Source of the DNA: Streblospio benedicti
Taxonomy: Eukaryota; Annelida; Polychaeta; Spionida; Spionidae
Length of the DNA: 64,000 nt
Direction of reading: 5' to 3'
NCBI GenBank assembly: GCA_019095985.1
Contig: CM032659.1
Span: forward strand, 22,852,695-22,916,694
Shown: positions 1 to 37,100 of the stretch, one piece after another
Layout: each line of letters begins with the position of its first letter
Position numbering within the stretch: position 1 is the first letter of the stretch
Notes under the pieces: generated by a model
Databases searched by the model: none
The model's input: only the letters and a program-made list of their open reading frames with translations
What the model was told of the DNA's origin: nothing
Position numbers and translations under genes: made by a program

Positions 1-1033
1 AAGCATGATGCATTATTCTTTAATCAAAAGGCTATATATTTATGAGATGAGGATTCAATCTAAATAAAGATTGACATATGAAGGTCGGCAACATCATTTA
101 AGAATAAGGAAAAATTACACAGTTGTTCAATGATGTAAAGCAGACAAACTTTTGCCAACAAAATTAGAGATGTGTTGGTTTACATACTGTGCTATGGTTC
201 TATCACCAATACTAATAAAACAACACCATGCACGTTATTTGGACAGTCCCCTTGTTCTTCTTTATACGATTCGATCATTTTCTAGGAAGTTAAATGGAAG
301 TGATCTGGTTGAGTTATTGAGAATGTACAGTCAATGTCAATTGTGCAAACACTGCAATGTTTAGTGATAGTCAACTGTAGAAATAGATTGAGAAGACAAT
401 AAACAGTTATTTAAGAATATTATTAATTTAAAGAGTCACTGACAGTTGACCAAATTATTTGGACAGTGGAGTTTTTTATGGACATTTCAAAATGGAGGCT
501 GTGAATGCATGGTCAATTTTTAAGAACTTCAATTTGATTGTGTGATAATAACTCTTTATATGTCCTACATAAAATAGCCAAAACAGAGGTGATACTAACT
601 TAAACCAGTTAAGGTTTTGTACAGTATGTTTACTTTCCTATGCTTCTAAGTCTTTTTTATATCTGTGTTGGAGGGAATCCCTGAACTTTCAGCATCTGCA
701 TATTTGTCAATGGTGCCACATCAACAGTTAGGTCAATAAAGTTATAATATCCCCATCCAACATTTCTACTATTCTAAATCACTAACAGATTTGCGCAAAT
801 TACAGGTGATTAGTGCAATGGATGATTGGAGTATGCCATAATGTGCATGTGCTGAGAAAGTGTCATTTGTGACCTATCTTTCATTTTCAGTGAGTGTAGC
901 ACTTGCCTCATACTTATCTCAAACATGCCCTAATTCAACTCCACGCTGCTCCTCAGGTTTGAGGCCACTGTGAGGCGTTAGAGATGATTGAAACGATTGC
1001 CCACAAGTAAAGCCTATATCGGAGAATTGTATA
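1..1033. other. No gene recognised
   Basis: AT-rich sequence without an open frame that looks coding and without an EGF-type exon. It probably lies in an intron or 5' flank of the EGF-channel gene whose exons begin at 3816, because the N-terminal exons of that gene are not found here. Confidence 0.5.
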
Positions 1034-1368
1034 AAACGTAAATGTAAATGTCTGGTTTATATGTCCTGATCAATTTTTGATCTCACGACTTTACAATTTA
1101 CACCAGTTCATTGGCACATTCAATGATCAGCAATTGATCATTTCTGCGGCAGGCACATTCAGCGCAAAATGCTAATCACTCACACACTCACTCACTCACT
1201 CTTTCAACCCAATGACCTGTACCTAATTAACATGTAGGTGCCACAGAGCAGTGTGCAACTGTTTAGGGATGGGTATACTTAACACCCACCACCAGACCCG
1301 ACTGGGAATCGAACCCATGACCTTCTGGTCACGAGTCCAACCCCCTAACCACTCGGCCACGGAAGCAC
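1034..1368 (-). mobile_element. tRNA-derived SINE, family A (near full length)
   Basis: Read on the minus strand it starts with a tRNA-Ser/Leu-like head: the A-box-like GTGGCCGAGTGGTTA and the B-box-like GGGTTCGATTCCC are both visible. A tRNA-unrelated body follows, and the 3' tail is built from TAAATG-type repeats. Similar sequences lie at 17188-17421, 27898-28167, 60117-60195 and 63147-63475, so this is a dispersed family. It is a SINE rather than a tRNA gene because the body and tail recur with the head. Confidence 0.75.
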
Positions 1369-1829
1369 ACAAACAATAAACAAATGATTCTAGTATTGTT
1401 TACTGCTTGCCTCACCTTAGGGACAATTGGCCTCAAGCAGGAATAAAAAGGGACAAGAGCCCACAATAGCTCAGCAATTATTTATGAATTGAATTCCAAT
1501 TGCTTCATATGGCAGAATTGAGGGTCAACTTTGGTTTGTGTGTGCTGTGATTGCTTTGAGAGCAAATGATTGTTTTTGTATCGGCTGCGATTTCTCTTCC
1601 AAATAAAGCAGCTTGATGAGTAAATATTTCCTTGGTATAGTGTACCATATTATTGTTGTCAGTTGATTATGATTGAACTGATTCACCTCACCACTAGGGC
1701 AGGCTGCTTGCTAACATGACAGAAAAATATTGAGTACAATTGAATGTTAAGGGAGAACATTGAGAACATTGAGAAAAACAAATGCTCATTTTTATAATTT
1801 GATGGAGGTACATTTATCCTGGATTTGAT

Positions 1830-3525
1830 AAACAAACATACATAGTTTATATTTTAATCAGGATAATAGTCAATTTTATACATTGAGCTTTCAACAGGAA
1901 CTCCTGTCGTGTTCACAATGAAGTCACGAGTCGTCACTGTGCGTGTGGAAAAGTCCCCTCATTTCTACGGTTTACCTAAGGTACATAAGGAAAACATGCC
2001 TATGAGGCCGATCATCAGTTCTATTGGAATCATATCATACAAGTGTGCGAGGTATCTGAGCACCGTTGTTGCACCATTGGTGGGAAAACAGTAAACCACG
2101 TGAAGAACTCAAAGGAGTTCTGTGAGGAGATCAGACATTACACACTAGAAGAGGATGATGAACTACGATTGTTTGATGTTAGTGCCTTGTTTACTAGTGT
2201 CCCAGTTGACAAAGCATTAGTATTAGTGGAAGAGAAGTTGAAGTTGGACTCCACCCTGTCGAGCCGGACATCATTATCACCGAAGAAGTAACCAGATTGC
2301 TCGGCCTGTGTCTGAAATGCACCTACTTCACATTTCAAGGGGAATTCTATCTTCAGACTTAAGCTGAGGCAATGGGATCATCAGTGTCCCCAATCATCTG
2401 CAATCTCTACATGGAGGACTTCGAGAAGAAGACATTGGACTCAGCTCTCCACCCACCAAGAATTTGGAAGAGGTATGTTGATAACACGTTTGTGATACAA
2501 AAGAAACAACATGCCGAGGAGTTCCAGGACCACCTAAACTCCATTGATGAATATATCAAGTGGATCACAGAGGATGAAAGTCTGGTAGAAGGAGAAAGAT
2601 CACTACCCTTTCTAGACACTCTGATTATAGTAAACACTAATGGATCATTGAGAACGAAGGTTTACAGGAAGAGTACTCACACAGATCAGTATCTGAACTT
2701 TAGCAGTAACCATCCTGTAGAGCACAAGATGGGAGTGAAATCACCGCGCAGACTGTCTAGTAAGTGATCCGTTGGAATGTGACAGTGAAAAGAGACACTT
2801 GGTGAGAGTTTTGAGATTAGATGGGTATCCGGAAAACCTGCTGACGATGACGAAGAAGGATACAAGGGACAAAGCAAGTTCATCCAAGGATGTTACTCAA
2901 CCTGAACCCCCAAGAAGCCCCCAGTTGTGATACCCTCTGTCAAGGGTTTCTCAGAACATATTAGAAGGGTGATGAGTAGGTTTAAGGTTCAAGTGTTCTT
3001 TAAACCAGTGAACACATTGAGACAGTTGTTGGTGAGACCTACGGACCCCTTAGACAAGGAAAGAGTGATTGGACCAGTGTATCAGATCACGTGTAGTGAC
3101 TGTGATGCTTCATATGGGGGAAAAACAGAGAGATCTGTAAAGACGCGGTTCTTAGAACACAGACACCCACGGGCTCAGAAGTGTCGCGCCATATCCACAT
3201 TGATCAACAAGGTCATAGTATCTCACTTGTCAAGACTAAGATTCTGTGTGTTGAACCCAATTATTTTGAAAGAGGAGTCAAGGAAGCTATTCAGATTAGA
3301 AAACTGATGCCATTTCTGAATAGGGATGGAGGGAGACATAGACTACCGTACATATGGACCAACGTGCTGACCCAAGAGGGAGGGGCACGCAGCTGGGGAC
3401 TTTCCCGCACGCACAGTGACGACTCGTGACGTCATTGTGAACAAGACAGGAGCTAATGTTTAAAGTTTAATGTATAAAATTGACTATTATCCTGCTTAAA
3501 ATATATAACTATGTATGTTTGTCTA
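1830..3525 (+). mobile_element. Penelope-like retroelement, broken
   Basis: The reading frames between about 1909 and 3429 carry the hallmarks of a Penelope-like element. Reverse transcriptase motifs are FYGLPKVHK, FDVSALFTSVP, MGSSVSPIICNLYME and a RYVDNTF box close to the usual YVDD-type site. A C-terminal GIY-YIG-type endonuclease follows (SYGGKTERSVKTRFLEHR, about 3110-3165). The ends are inverted repeats: 1860-1945 is nearly the reverse complement of 3405-3495, and the match seems to extend outward on both sides. The copy is broken by several changes and is not expected to be active. It probably lies in an upstream intron of the EGF-channel gene. Confidence 0.85.
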
Positions 3526-3815
3526 AATGCTCATTTGTCTGATTGGCGTAGAGTAAGGGTGACTGTTTGTCAAAATTCACAATCTACCACAATCAGCACT
3601 ATGTAAATGAGCTGTGAATTGGAGGTTTAATACAATCATCAATGGTACAGTAATGGAAACTTCCATCAATCTATCATTTCAATGTGACCACCCACCCATC
3701 GCATTAGAGGATATCATACATCTTTCACTGCCTTATGTGATGATAAGGCAATAAAAACTGGAAAGATTGTCTGTGAAGACTGCTGAACATTAATACGCAT
3801 TTCCTCTTTCTTTAG

Positions 3816-28706
<24,891 letters not shown>

Positions 28707-28942
28707 CTCGCAACCAGAACCATTCTCCGAAATACATCAAACATACATGCAAATGTCCATGGAATTTTAGTTTGAAGCTGGATCAATGCAAACTAAACGT
28801 GCATCTGTTGGTTTTCTTTAAATGTCATGTAATATTAACTATGAACAACTGTATATATATATTTTCCCACGTTTGCTTGTGAACTCAATTCTTGGCATGA
28901 CAGAAGAGTAGAATTGAATATTAACTATGTTTCCAGAAACTT

Positions 28943-28948
28943 AATAAA
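28943..28948 (+). terminator. Likely polyadenylation signal of gene 1
   Basis: An AATAAA hexamer about 240 bases after the stop codon at 28704-28706. This is the first canonical signal downstream of the gene. Confidence 0.5.
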
Positions 28949-29565
28949 CGTTTGGTTTTGAAGTTAAGTTGTTAACATGTTAATGTCAGTAGTTCTATAT
29001 TGACTTACTGGACTATGCACATACATGTGTAGTGCATTTATAATGCTGTTTAGCAATCTCCATTCCAATGCTCATGTACATGATAATCTGAATCTGAAAA
29101 CAAAACAGGATTTTAACAGGATATCTGTCATATCCGGTGCGCGTGAAATGGTACATGTGAAATGCTAATATGTAAATGTTAAAAGTGAAGCGTGTAGCAC
29201 TCTTGTGACTATAAATACAAACTGTATCAATTTCATTTTATGGTTTGGCTTTATAGTGTTAACAATACAAAGTTAAGAACATATAGATGGAAAGAGATAG
29301 GAACCTGTATTAGCTGTAGAAATGATATACTGTACATATATGACAGTTTCACTACCAAACATTGATGTTTGCATTGTGAATGAATGAAAGACTCTTTTTC
29401 TTTTTTACCATATCAGTCTACAATGTTAACACTCATTTTAACATCAAGATAGATTCTAAGTGTAACTTACTAGATATACATTTGGATTTTTGATGAGGAG
29501 TCTATAGACTCGAAATTTAGATAAGGAAATGAATATATTTATGTTTAGATAACTACATATAGCAG

Positions 29566-29665
29566 NNNNNNNNNNNNNNNNNNNNNNNNNNNNNNNNNNN
29601 NNNNNNNNNNNNNNNNNNNNNNNNNNNNNNNNNNNNNNNNNNNNNNNNNNNNNNNNNNNNNNNNN
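29566..29665. other. Assembly gap of 100 N
   Basis: Exactly 100 undetermined bases, which usually marks a gap of unknown true length. The spacing between gene 1 and gene 2 is therefore uncertain. Confidence 0.99.
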
Positions 29666-29734
29666 TTGAGTTTATACTCAAACCATGCAATAGATATGCT
29701 GTGAAAGAATTCAGGTTGACATGTAAAGCTTTGG

Positions 29735-29960
29735 ACAGTCACGGTATCGAACTCACGATCTCCTGTTCACATCAGAGCCGTCATATGTGTATGGACAGGC
29801 GCCTAAGACTATTGACCAGTATCTAACTTGCTTGCAGTTCTATTTCTGTCTAGCCTTTGTTAGCTAGTCTTTGCACCTGAACCTCTATCAAGTCGCTAGA
29901 CGAACTTGCTGCCCTCGATAGGAGATCACTGTGTTCTTGTCCCGGGGTTCTTGTGCACTT
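29735..29960 (-). mobile_element. Solo-like copy of the tRNA-module repeat, degraded
   Basis: Read on the minus strand it has a B-box-like AGTTCGATACC and the CATATGAC-type middle arm seen in the repeats of E1 (9506-10765), followed by similar downstream sequence. Only one repeat is visible and there is no core. It begins about 70 bases after the assembly gap, so a partner could be hidden there. Confidence 0.45.
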
Positions 29961-30752
29961 TCTGTACAATCCTAACAATCTATCTATTATGAATTATTCA
30001 TCTAATGCCACTACTTTACACATTGTACTCGATTGTAAATATAACTTGCACATAAATTGTGTTCATAATCATATGCATACACTAACAAAGAAAACAATGC
30101 ACTATGAACAATTGTGATATTCACTATATTAGCTATTGCACATGCATAGGTCAGATTAGTGACTGCAAGTTTAATAAGATGTTATTGCAATGCATGAATT
30201 GTACGTCGTGATCAAAGTTCAATTCACAAATCAAATTTAATAATGCAGATGGCCTTTTGTATCAAACAGTATTGTAGATTGGTATAACAGTTTGTGGCTG
30301 AGCTAAGTTATGTAAAGCAAACAGTTTCCGTTTACAACTGAATCATTTGTAGTTTCGATGTGCATTCATAACGAAATACATTGTATTAAGGATTGAAAAG
30401 CTACTTAAATTGGATTTATCTGGATATCTCACTTTATACACTGCAAACATAAAACAACAATACACCAAGACGTTCACTTGGATCTACATCGTACTGTTAG
30501 AAATCTTTATTATTATTGAGCATTAAGTTGTTCTAAGAATGAAAATAACACAAATATCAGGACATGAATGACTAACTACCATAGGGTGTTTTAACAACGA
30601 TAACACAGACTAACTCTAAAGTAAAAAGTTTCTAGAACTCAATTGACCTGCACACACTAAACAAAACTCCACTGGTTAAATTCTCTGTGGTAGCAAAAAT
30701 CGCCAACATATTATCTCCATAGATTGGAGAACAAGAGAACATTGTAGATAAA

Positions 30753-30968
30753 ATGCATGCCACAAAGTGCACCATCTGCCTTCGTCTGGTCAAGAGCTTC
30801 CTCGTGTCGAGCTCAGTGCATGGGTTGGGTCAGACGCAGCGTGCGCCACGCCCGTGGCTGAGGGGAGCCTGGACCGTGCTCGTGGCAGTCATGATCGTAC
30901 TCATCATTGCGTGTGGCTACTCTTTCATCACCAAGTTTCTCACCAGTCAGCTTGAGACGGATGAATGG
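30753..30968 (+). other. N-terminal and TM1 exon of gene 2
   Basis: Seventy-two codons, ending in phase 0. Residues 21-24 are SVHG, the DEG/ENaC gating motif (His-Gly) that precedes TM1. Residues about 40-60 form TM1 ([19 protein letters not shown]). The exon is GC-richer than its surroundings. It supplies the N-terminal half that is missing from the visible part of gene 1. Confidence 0.88.
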
Positions 30969-33900
30969 GTAAGATCTTTTTTTCATCATGGTGTCTTACG
31001 ATAGGTCAATGTGTAGTCTTTTTTCTGTCAATCGGTTCTAAAGGTTTTAAAAATCATCCTACAGATCATCATTATAGATGAAATGTCATAGGAAGATCTT
31101 TTGATCCTGAAATAGCCCCAAAGCCATTTAAGAAACTTGGTTTTGAAGGATTAGATTTACTGGCGGAGGATGGCGCTTAAACTTATTGTAGAATCCTGAC
31201 TCCTAACTATTTGTTTTTGGCACTGAATAACGGAAAATCACATTTGTAACAATAAGTGTGAATGGCATGTGTACCTTTTCAAATATCCAGCACTATCGAC
31301 TAGCCTACATGTCTGCAGCAATATTATTATACATATCCATTACCACACACGTACGTATACTGAGCAGTAGTAAAGGTGCTGTGGAATGGAGGTGATAACG
31401 CGATGATGAAATGAAGAAAATAAAAGCATTTTTATTGATGACTTTTAGGTAAGCAATTCACATAACTATTTCTCTGGTACACCGCCATCAAAAGGTCCTT
31501 GCCTCCTTCCGGTTATTTCTTTTTAGCAATTTAGACACTTATTTTTTTATAATCAGGTTAGGTTAGAATGTTTCTCAATTCATGTTACTGTAGTAAAATC
31601 AATAGCAGTTGACATAAGTATTCTATTAGACTTCAATATGTTAGTCTAGTGAATGTATTTTGATGCGAAGTTTGACTATTTGTTGGCAACATTATTTTCC
31701 CACATAAGTGGCAAAGTTGAAGTTTGACATAAAATATAAATACAGATTTGGAATCTACACAAAATCGCACTACATATCAAGCCACGTTGAACACAAGCAA
31801 ACAGTTATTTTTTTTTGAAAAAAAATATTTAACATGAACAGTATTGTAAACTTGTCACACTCAGACCTATTTGCTCATAATTTCGTCACTTCTCGGCCTA
31901 ACTGAAATCCATTGTAATCTAGATGGAAAATACTATCAGATGCGTAATTTTGTACTAAAGGACTACGATGAATGATGAATAATGCTTAAAACCAACGATT
32001 ATAAAGCTGTGTAGTTTTTAATCCTATGTGATTGGATTGACGTATTTGCCTGTGTGTGACGTCACAGGATACGTACGTGTGTACGCAGTGTGTACGGAGA
32101 TGTATCTTGATATCTTGTTGATGTTGACTTGACATTGACATGATGTATGTTAATGTTGACTTTGACATTGCACATTCCACAGCCCCCATCAATCTATATA
32201 CTACTTGCAACTATTGTGTCGTCTATTTCCCAGATAAAATATGAGCCTATAGAGTTCCCAGCAGTGACCTTCTGTAACCTCAACAATGTCATGAAATCTA
32301 AGATGGAGAAGGCAGGACCAGAGTTTGTCAATGCAATTGCTGGCCTTGAGAAGGCAAATTTGGTTGCAAGAAGGAAACGGTCATCACCAAACACAAACCA
32401 CTCAAATAGGAAGCAACTGTCTAAACATTCCAAAGCTGTGAATGTTAAGCAAAGAATACTAACAATCAAATACCCAGAACAAATGATAACAAAGGATAAA
32501 AGGTATAATATTGACCAAGAGCCAACACAAGCAACACCAGGCAACATAGGACTAAGAATTGGAAAGAATGAGTCAATCAGTATTTTGAATAATAATGATG
32601 ATTTGCATGGAAATAGAACTTCCACACCTTTATTCAATGGTGCTGACAAAGAACATAAATCAAAAAACAAGGTCTTCACAAATGCGAGTGATGATAACGA
32701 TGGTAGTTATAAGGAAGAAGGAAAGAGTAGACATACTAATACAAGGTGGTCAAATACAGTTCTTTATCAACCCAAAGGATTGGAATTCTCTCAAGCAGCG
32801 GGTAGCAACAAATTTCTTGCAGCATATGAAACTCAACATCACAGAGTCAAAAGATCCCACCGTAGGTTTTTTATAGATTTATTATTATCAAGTTGAGATG
32901 CAAGTGCACAGCGCATAGCCATTGTTGAAGTTGATTTGAGCTGCTAGCTGTTATGCTGTTATTCTGAGCATAACATAAAAATCCATTAAATGATTTATTA
33001 TCGTTTTATCCCTGATACTATTGGCTCAGAGTAACTTCTTCATTGTGCAATGCTAATGCAATTTCTTCTTCTTGATTAAGTGATCCGTTTTACAAATATC
33101 TACCTCAATTATTCCAATGTAGATCTAATAAAGTCCCTTTGAATGTTAATGTTTTACAACCATTCAATTTTTCAAATGAAGGATGATGCAGTTGATCATG
33201 TAACTGCTTTTTGATTTTCCACTGTTTCTTCTGGTTTATTCATCAGTTTGTAGCCAACACGATGACCTGTGTAAGAATGGGGGATCCTGTGTGGACGCGA
33301 AGTCAGGCGGCACGCCCACATGTATCTGTCATGCAGGATGGACAGGCAGCTATTGTGAAAAAGGTTAGACCCATAATCCAGGGAATATTGTAGTGCCAGA
33401 TTGAGGGATGTGACACATATAACCCAGCCAATGTTTAAATAATGTTCAATGAGAAAGACATTATCCAAATGAGGCAAGTTTTATGAGATTGTGGAAAGAA
33501 CAACAGTCGCCACTGGTTCTGCTTTTGATTAGATATTAATGCAAGACTTTTCAATATTTTCATGACTTTATGCTAATGGTTTACAATTTGAGCACAAATT
33601 TGAGCACATACAAAGTAAGATTTGCATGTGAAAACAATTTTACTATGTTAAATCTATTCTTCTTTGTCTCTCTCCTTTTATTTTTTATAATAAGCAAGCT
33701 CCACATAACTGAAGACAGGTTTTACAACCCTTTGTTTCCATTTGACTTTATCAAGTAACCCTGATGGGACTCAAACTCACGGCCCAAAGTTGTGAGACCA
33801 TAAAGATACCACCATTTCAAGCAGCAAGTTGTTAAATGGTTACACAGATGAGCTATGTCAATGAAGCTTGCTAGCTATAGAGAAAAGAGAGAGAAAGAGA

Positions 33901-34047
33901 GAGTGAGATGAAGATGGAGAAAGAAAGAGAGAGAGAGATGAAGAGGGAGAAAGAAAAAGAGAGATATAGAAAAAAGAGAGAGAAGAATAGAATTAAGTTC
34001 ACTAGGAAACGTGAGAAAAGGACATTAGAATACTATGTTATTGAAAT

Positions 34048-34100
<53 letters not shown>

Positions 34101-37100
34101 AGCTAACGCTAGTTAGAGGTGCGGGGTGGGGCAATTGTAGCATTGTCTCCATCAGCTAGTCAATCCCTAATTGACCCCGCACTGTGATGGCCCGTACGTC
34201 CTACGCTCGCACTTTCCATAGGTACGTCATTTTTGACGTGCCTGTAGTTTATGACGTATTTTACTTCGCCCTCGGTGTCCCGATGTGTCCCATTGCTAGG
34301 TTACAGACCGGATAAAACAGGACAAACACTGGTTTTGTCCGGTTTTATCCGGTTTTATGTGACTTTGCAAATCAAAGACGGAATAGCCTTCAGTTTAGCA
34401 TGAGAGGTTGTTGCGACAACATCGTAGGAACCAACACCCCCGAATCTCATAGATTCGGGGCCTTTCAAACTATACTCACGTATTAATACGGTTACTAGAC
34501 CCACGTGCATACGTGTCTTGGATCTAGTACCCTCTTTGATACATATTCAGCTTGGGGTGTGCCACGGTCTGAAGCCGTCGCTACCAGCACCAGTGCGAAG
34601 TCCCCCCGTGTGGGGCCATCAATCTGGTCTTGGGAGAGGCCCTGTACGACCGTAGTGTGGGCCTATGTATCATTGGGAAAAACACAATGAGAACCCAGGC
34701 GATGTGAGCGCCTCGACCAGTACCAGGAGCCGTGTACTAGTCCAAAAAGCTTACATATATATATATATATATATATCAGGAATCAACTGCCCATCTACAC
34801 CTTGTCATAGCGGAGGAACTTGTATAGTTAAAGCAAATAGCTACTTCTGTGTCTGTGCTGCTGGCTACACCGGGATACTCTGTGAAATACGTAATTACAA
34901 GTTCTTGTCATTTTTATTTCTTACACACAAAAATATAATTGGATTTGATACAATTTGTAGTATAATCATGAAACCATTATCAAATAATGCACTGGTATGG
35001 TAGTCAGTCTTGGGTTAAGTGTACTGGCATCTGTAGTTGTTATTTTGAAAAGATTTGATCTCTTAACAGAAATAAATGAATGCGTCTCTACACCTTGTCA
35101 ACACAATTCCACATGCATGGATAAACTAAATGGGTATAACTGTGTGTGCATTCCTGGCTACACTGGAGTTCACTGTGAAACTGGTAATAAATATTTTCAT
35201 CAAATTGTGTATCAATAGTTTCCTCAAGAACAGCAGCAAGCATCTGTCACTATAAAAATGATAAGTCAGTTTTTGCATAATAATAGGTACAATTGTGTAG
35301 GGCTGGCAGATATAGACTAGAATATTATAGAGTAAATTACATTCAAAGTATTAGCCATCAAAGTGTTGGTGATCATTAACTTTCTTACAAACCACCAAAA
35401 AGGGACATATCGTCTCTTTTTAAAAGCATCTTTTAATGGAATATCATAATTTTAGATATATATGTGTTAAAAATTATAATGTTTAATTAGTAAAATGATT
35501 AAGAAGATCATGATTGTATGGGCTATGAGTTTTATCACCTACCATAACCATGTATATTCCTGACTTAGATATCAATGAATGCAAATCCACATTTTGTCAA
35601 CATGATTCTTCGTGTGTTGATGAAATAAATGGGTACTACTGTCTCTGCACTTCTGGGTACACAGGCAATCACTGTGAAACTGGTAATACAAACTCATTTA
35701 CTCTGAACTCAACTTCATGACAATTTTAGCATTCAGTCACTGTTGGATTGGTATAACAAATTAATTCAGAGATTATATCAGTCTGCGCATAGGTTTTCAC
35801 TTCAATTATTAGTATTAATTCTATATGCTTTGTTTTTTGACAGAAATATATGAATGTTCTTCCACTCCTTGCCAATTTAATTCTACATGTGTGGATGATA
35901 TTAATGGCTACCAGTGTTACTGTGCTGTTGGCTACACTGGAGTACACTGTGAAACGGGTATTCATAATTTATATTGGTGGAACAAACATATTTGTAATCT
36001 TGATGTTCTGAGTTGTTACTTATTACCATAACAACTTAATTGATACCCTCATGCAATAAGTTAATCATGAAATCCTGTCAGTGTAATAACTTTTACTAAA
36101 TATCTGATAGATATATGTTAATTAAAGGGACATGAACAGCAACCACCTCCTCCGATAATTTCACTTAATTATTTTATTTTTCTATATTCTTGACATGTTG
36201 CACCTAATAACTTTCAATTTCACAATCATAAACACGCGTTTGATAGAAAAATATGAATAAATTAAAACAGAGAGAAAAACGAGTGGATTGACATTGGAAG
36301 GTTCTGTACTAATAACAGGACTGTAGCCTTTATCACTTGTGCACGCCAAGCCGAAATTTGCATGTACGCAATGTTTATTGAGGCTGATAGAATAATAATA
36401 TTGACATCTCCAATGTTTGGGTACAAAACATCTTCCCAGAGTTAAAAAAAGGTTTAATTACGAAGAAATGGAATGATACAAATAGCTGAAAATGTATATA
36501 TTCAACTGATATAGCAAGTATCATTTACATGATATAAATTTATTATATACCTTGGAAGTCACCTGTGCATGTCTCTTTAATCATGCATTATAGTAGTCTA
36601 AATTTAAATTTGCCTAATCTATAGTTGTTAATCATTAACGTTTTTACAATCCCATTTTAGAATAATGATTATGAATATCATCAATGTATGTTCTATTAGT
36701 ATTATCATCAACCATAATCATGTCTGTTCCTGAGTTAGATATCAATGAATGCAAATCCACATTTTGTCAACATGATTCGTTGTGTGTTGACGAAATAAAT
36801 GGCTATCACTGTGTCTGCACGTCTGGCTACACAGGCAAACAATGTGAAACTGGTAATACAAACTCATTTGCTCTAGCTTGAAATTCATGTCAATTGTAGC
36901 ACACAGTCATTATTAAATTGATATAATAAATCAATTCAGCGATTATGTGAGTCTGAGCATAAGTTTTTATTCAAGTACATGTAGATCTTTTATAGAAATA
37001 AATGAATGTTCTTCCACTCCTTGCCAATGCAATTCTACATGTGTGGATGATATAAATGGTTACCAGTGTGCCTGTGCTGTTGGCTTCACGGGAGTACTCT

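Larger units (their letters stand above)
28949..30752. other. Intergenic region between the two channel genes
   Basis: About 1.8 kb between the probable 3' end of gene 1 and the first coding exon of gene 2. It includes the assembly gap (29566-29665) and a degraded direct-repeat-family copy (about 29735-29960). The promoter and 5' UTR of gene 2 should lie here, but I see no clear TATA box or other decisive element. Confidence 0.55.

Noticed and set aside
32194-32679. 161-codon minus-strand ORF
   Set aside because: It is the shadow of the plus-strand linker exon of gene 2, which has conserved channel residues in its own frame.
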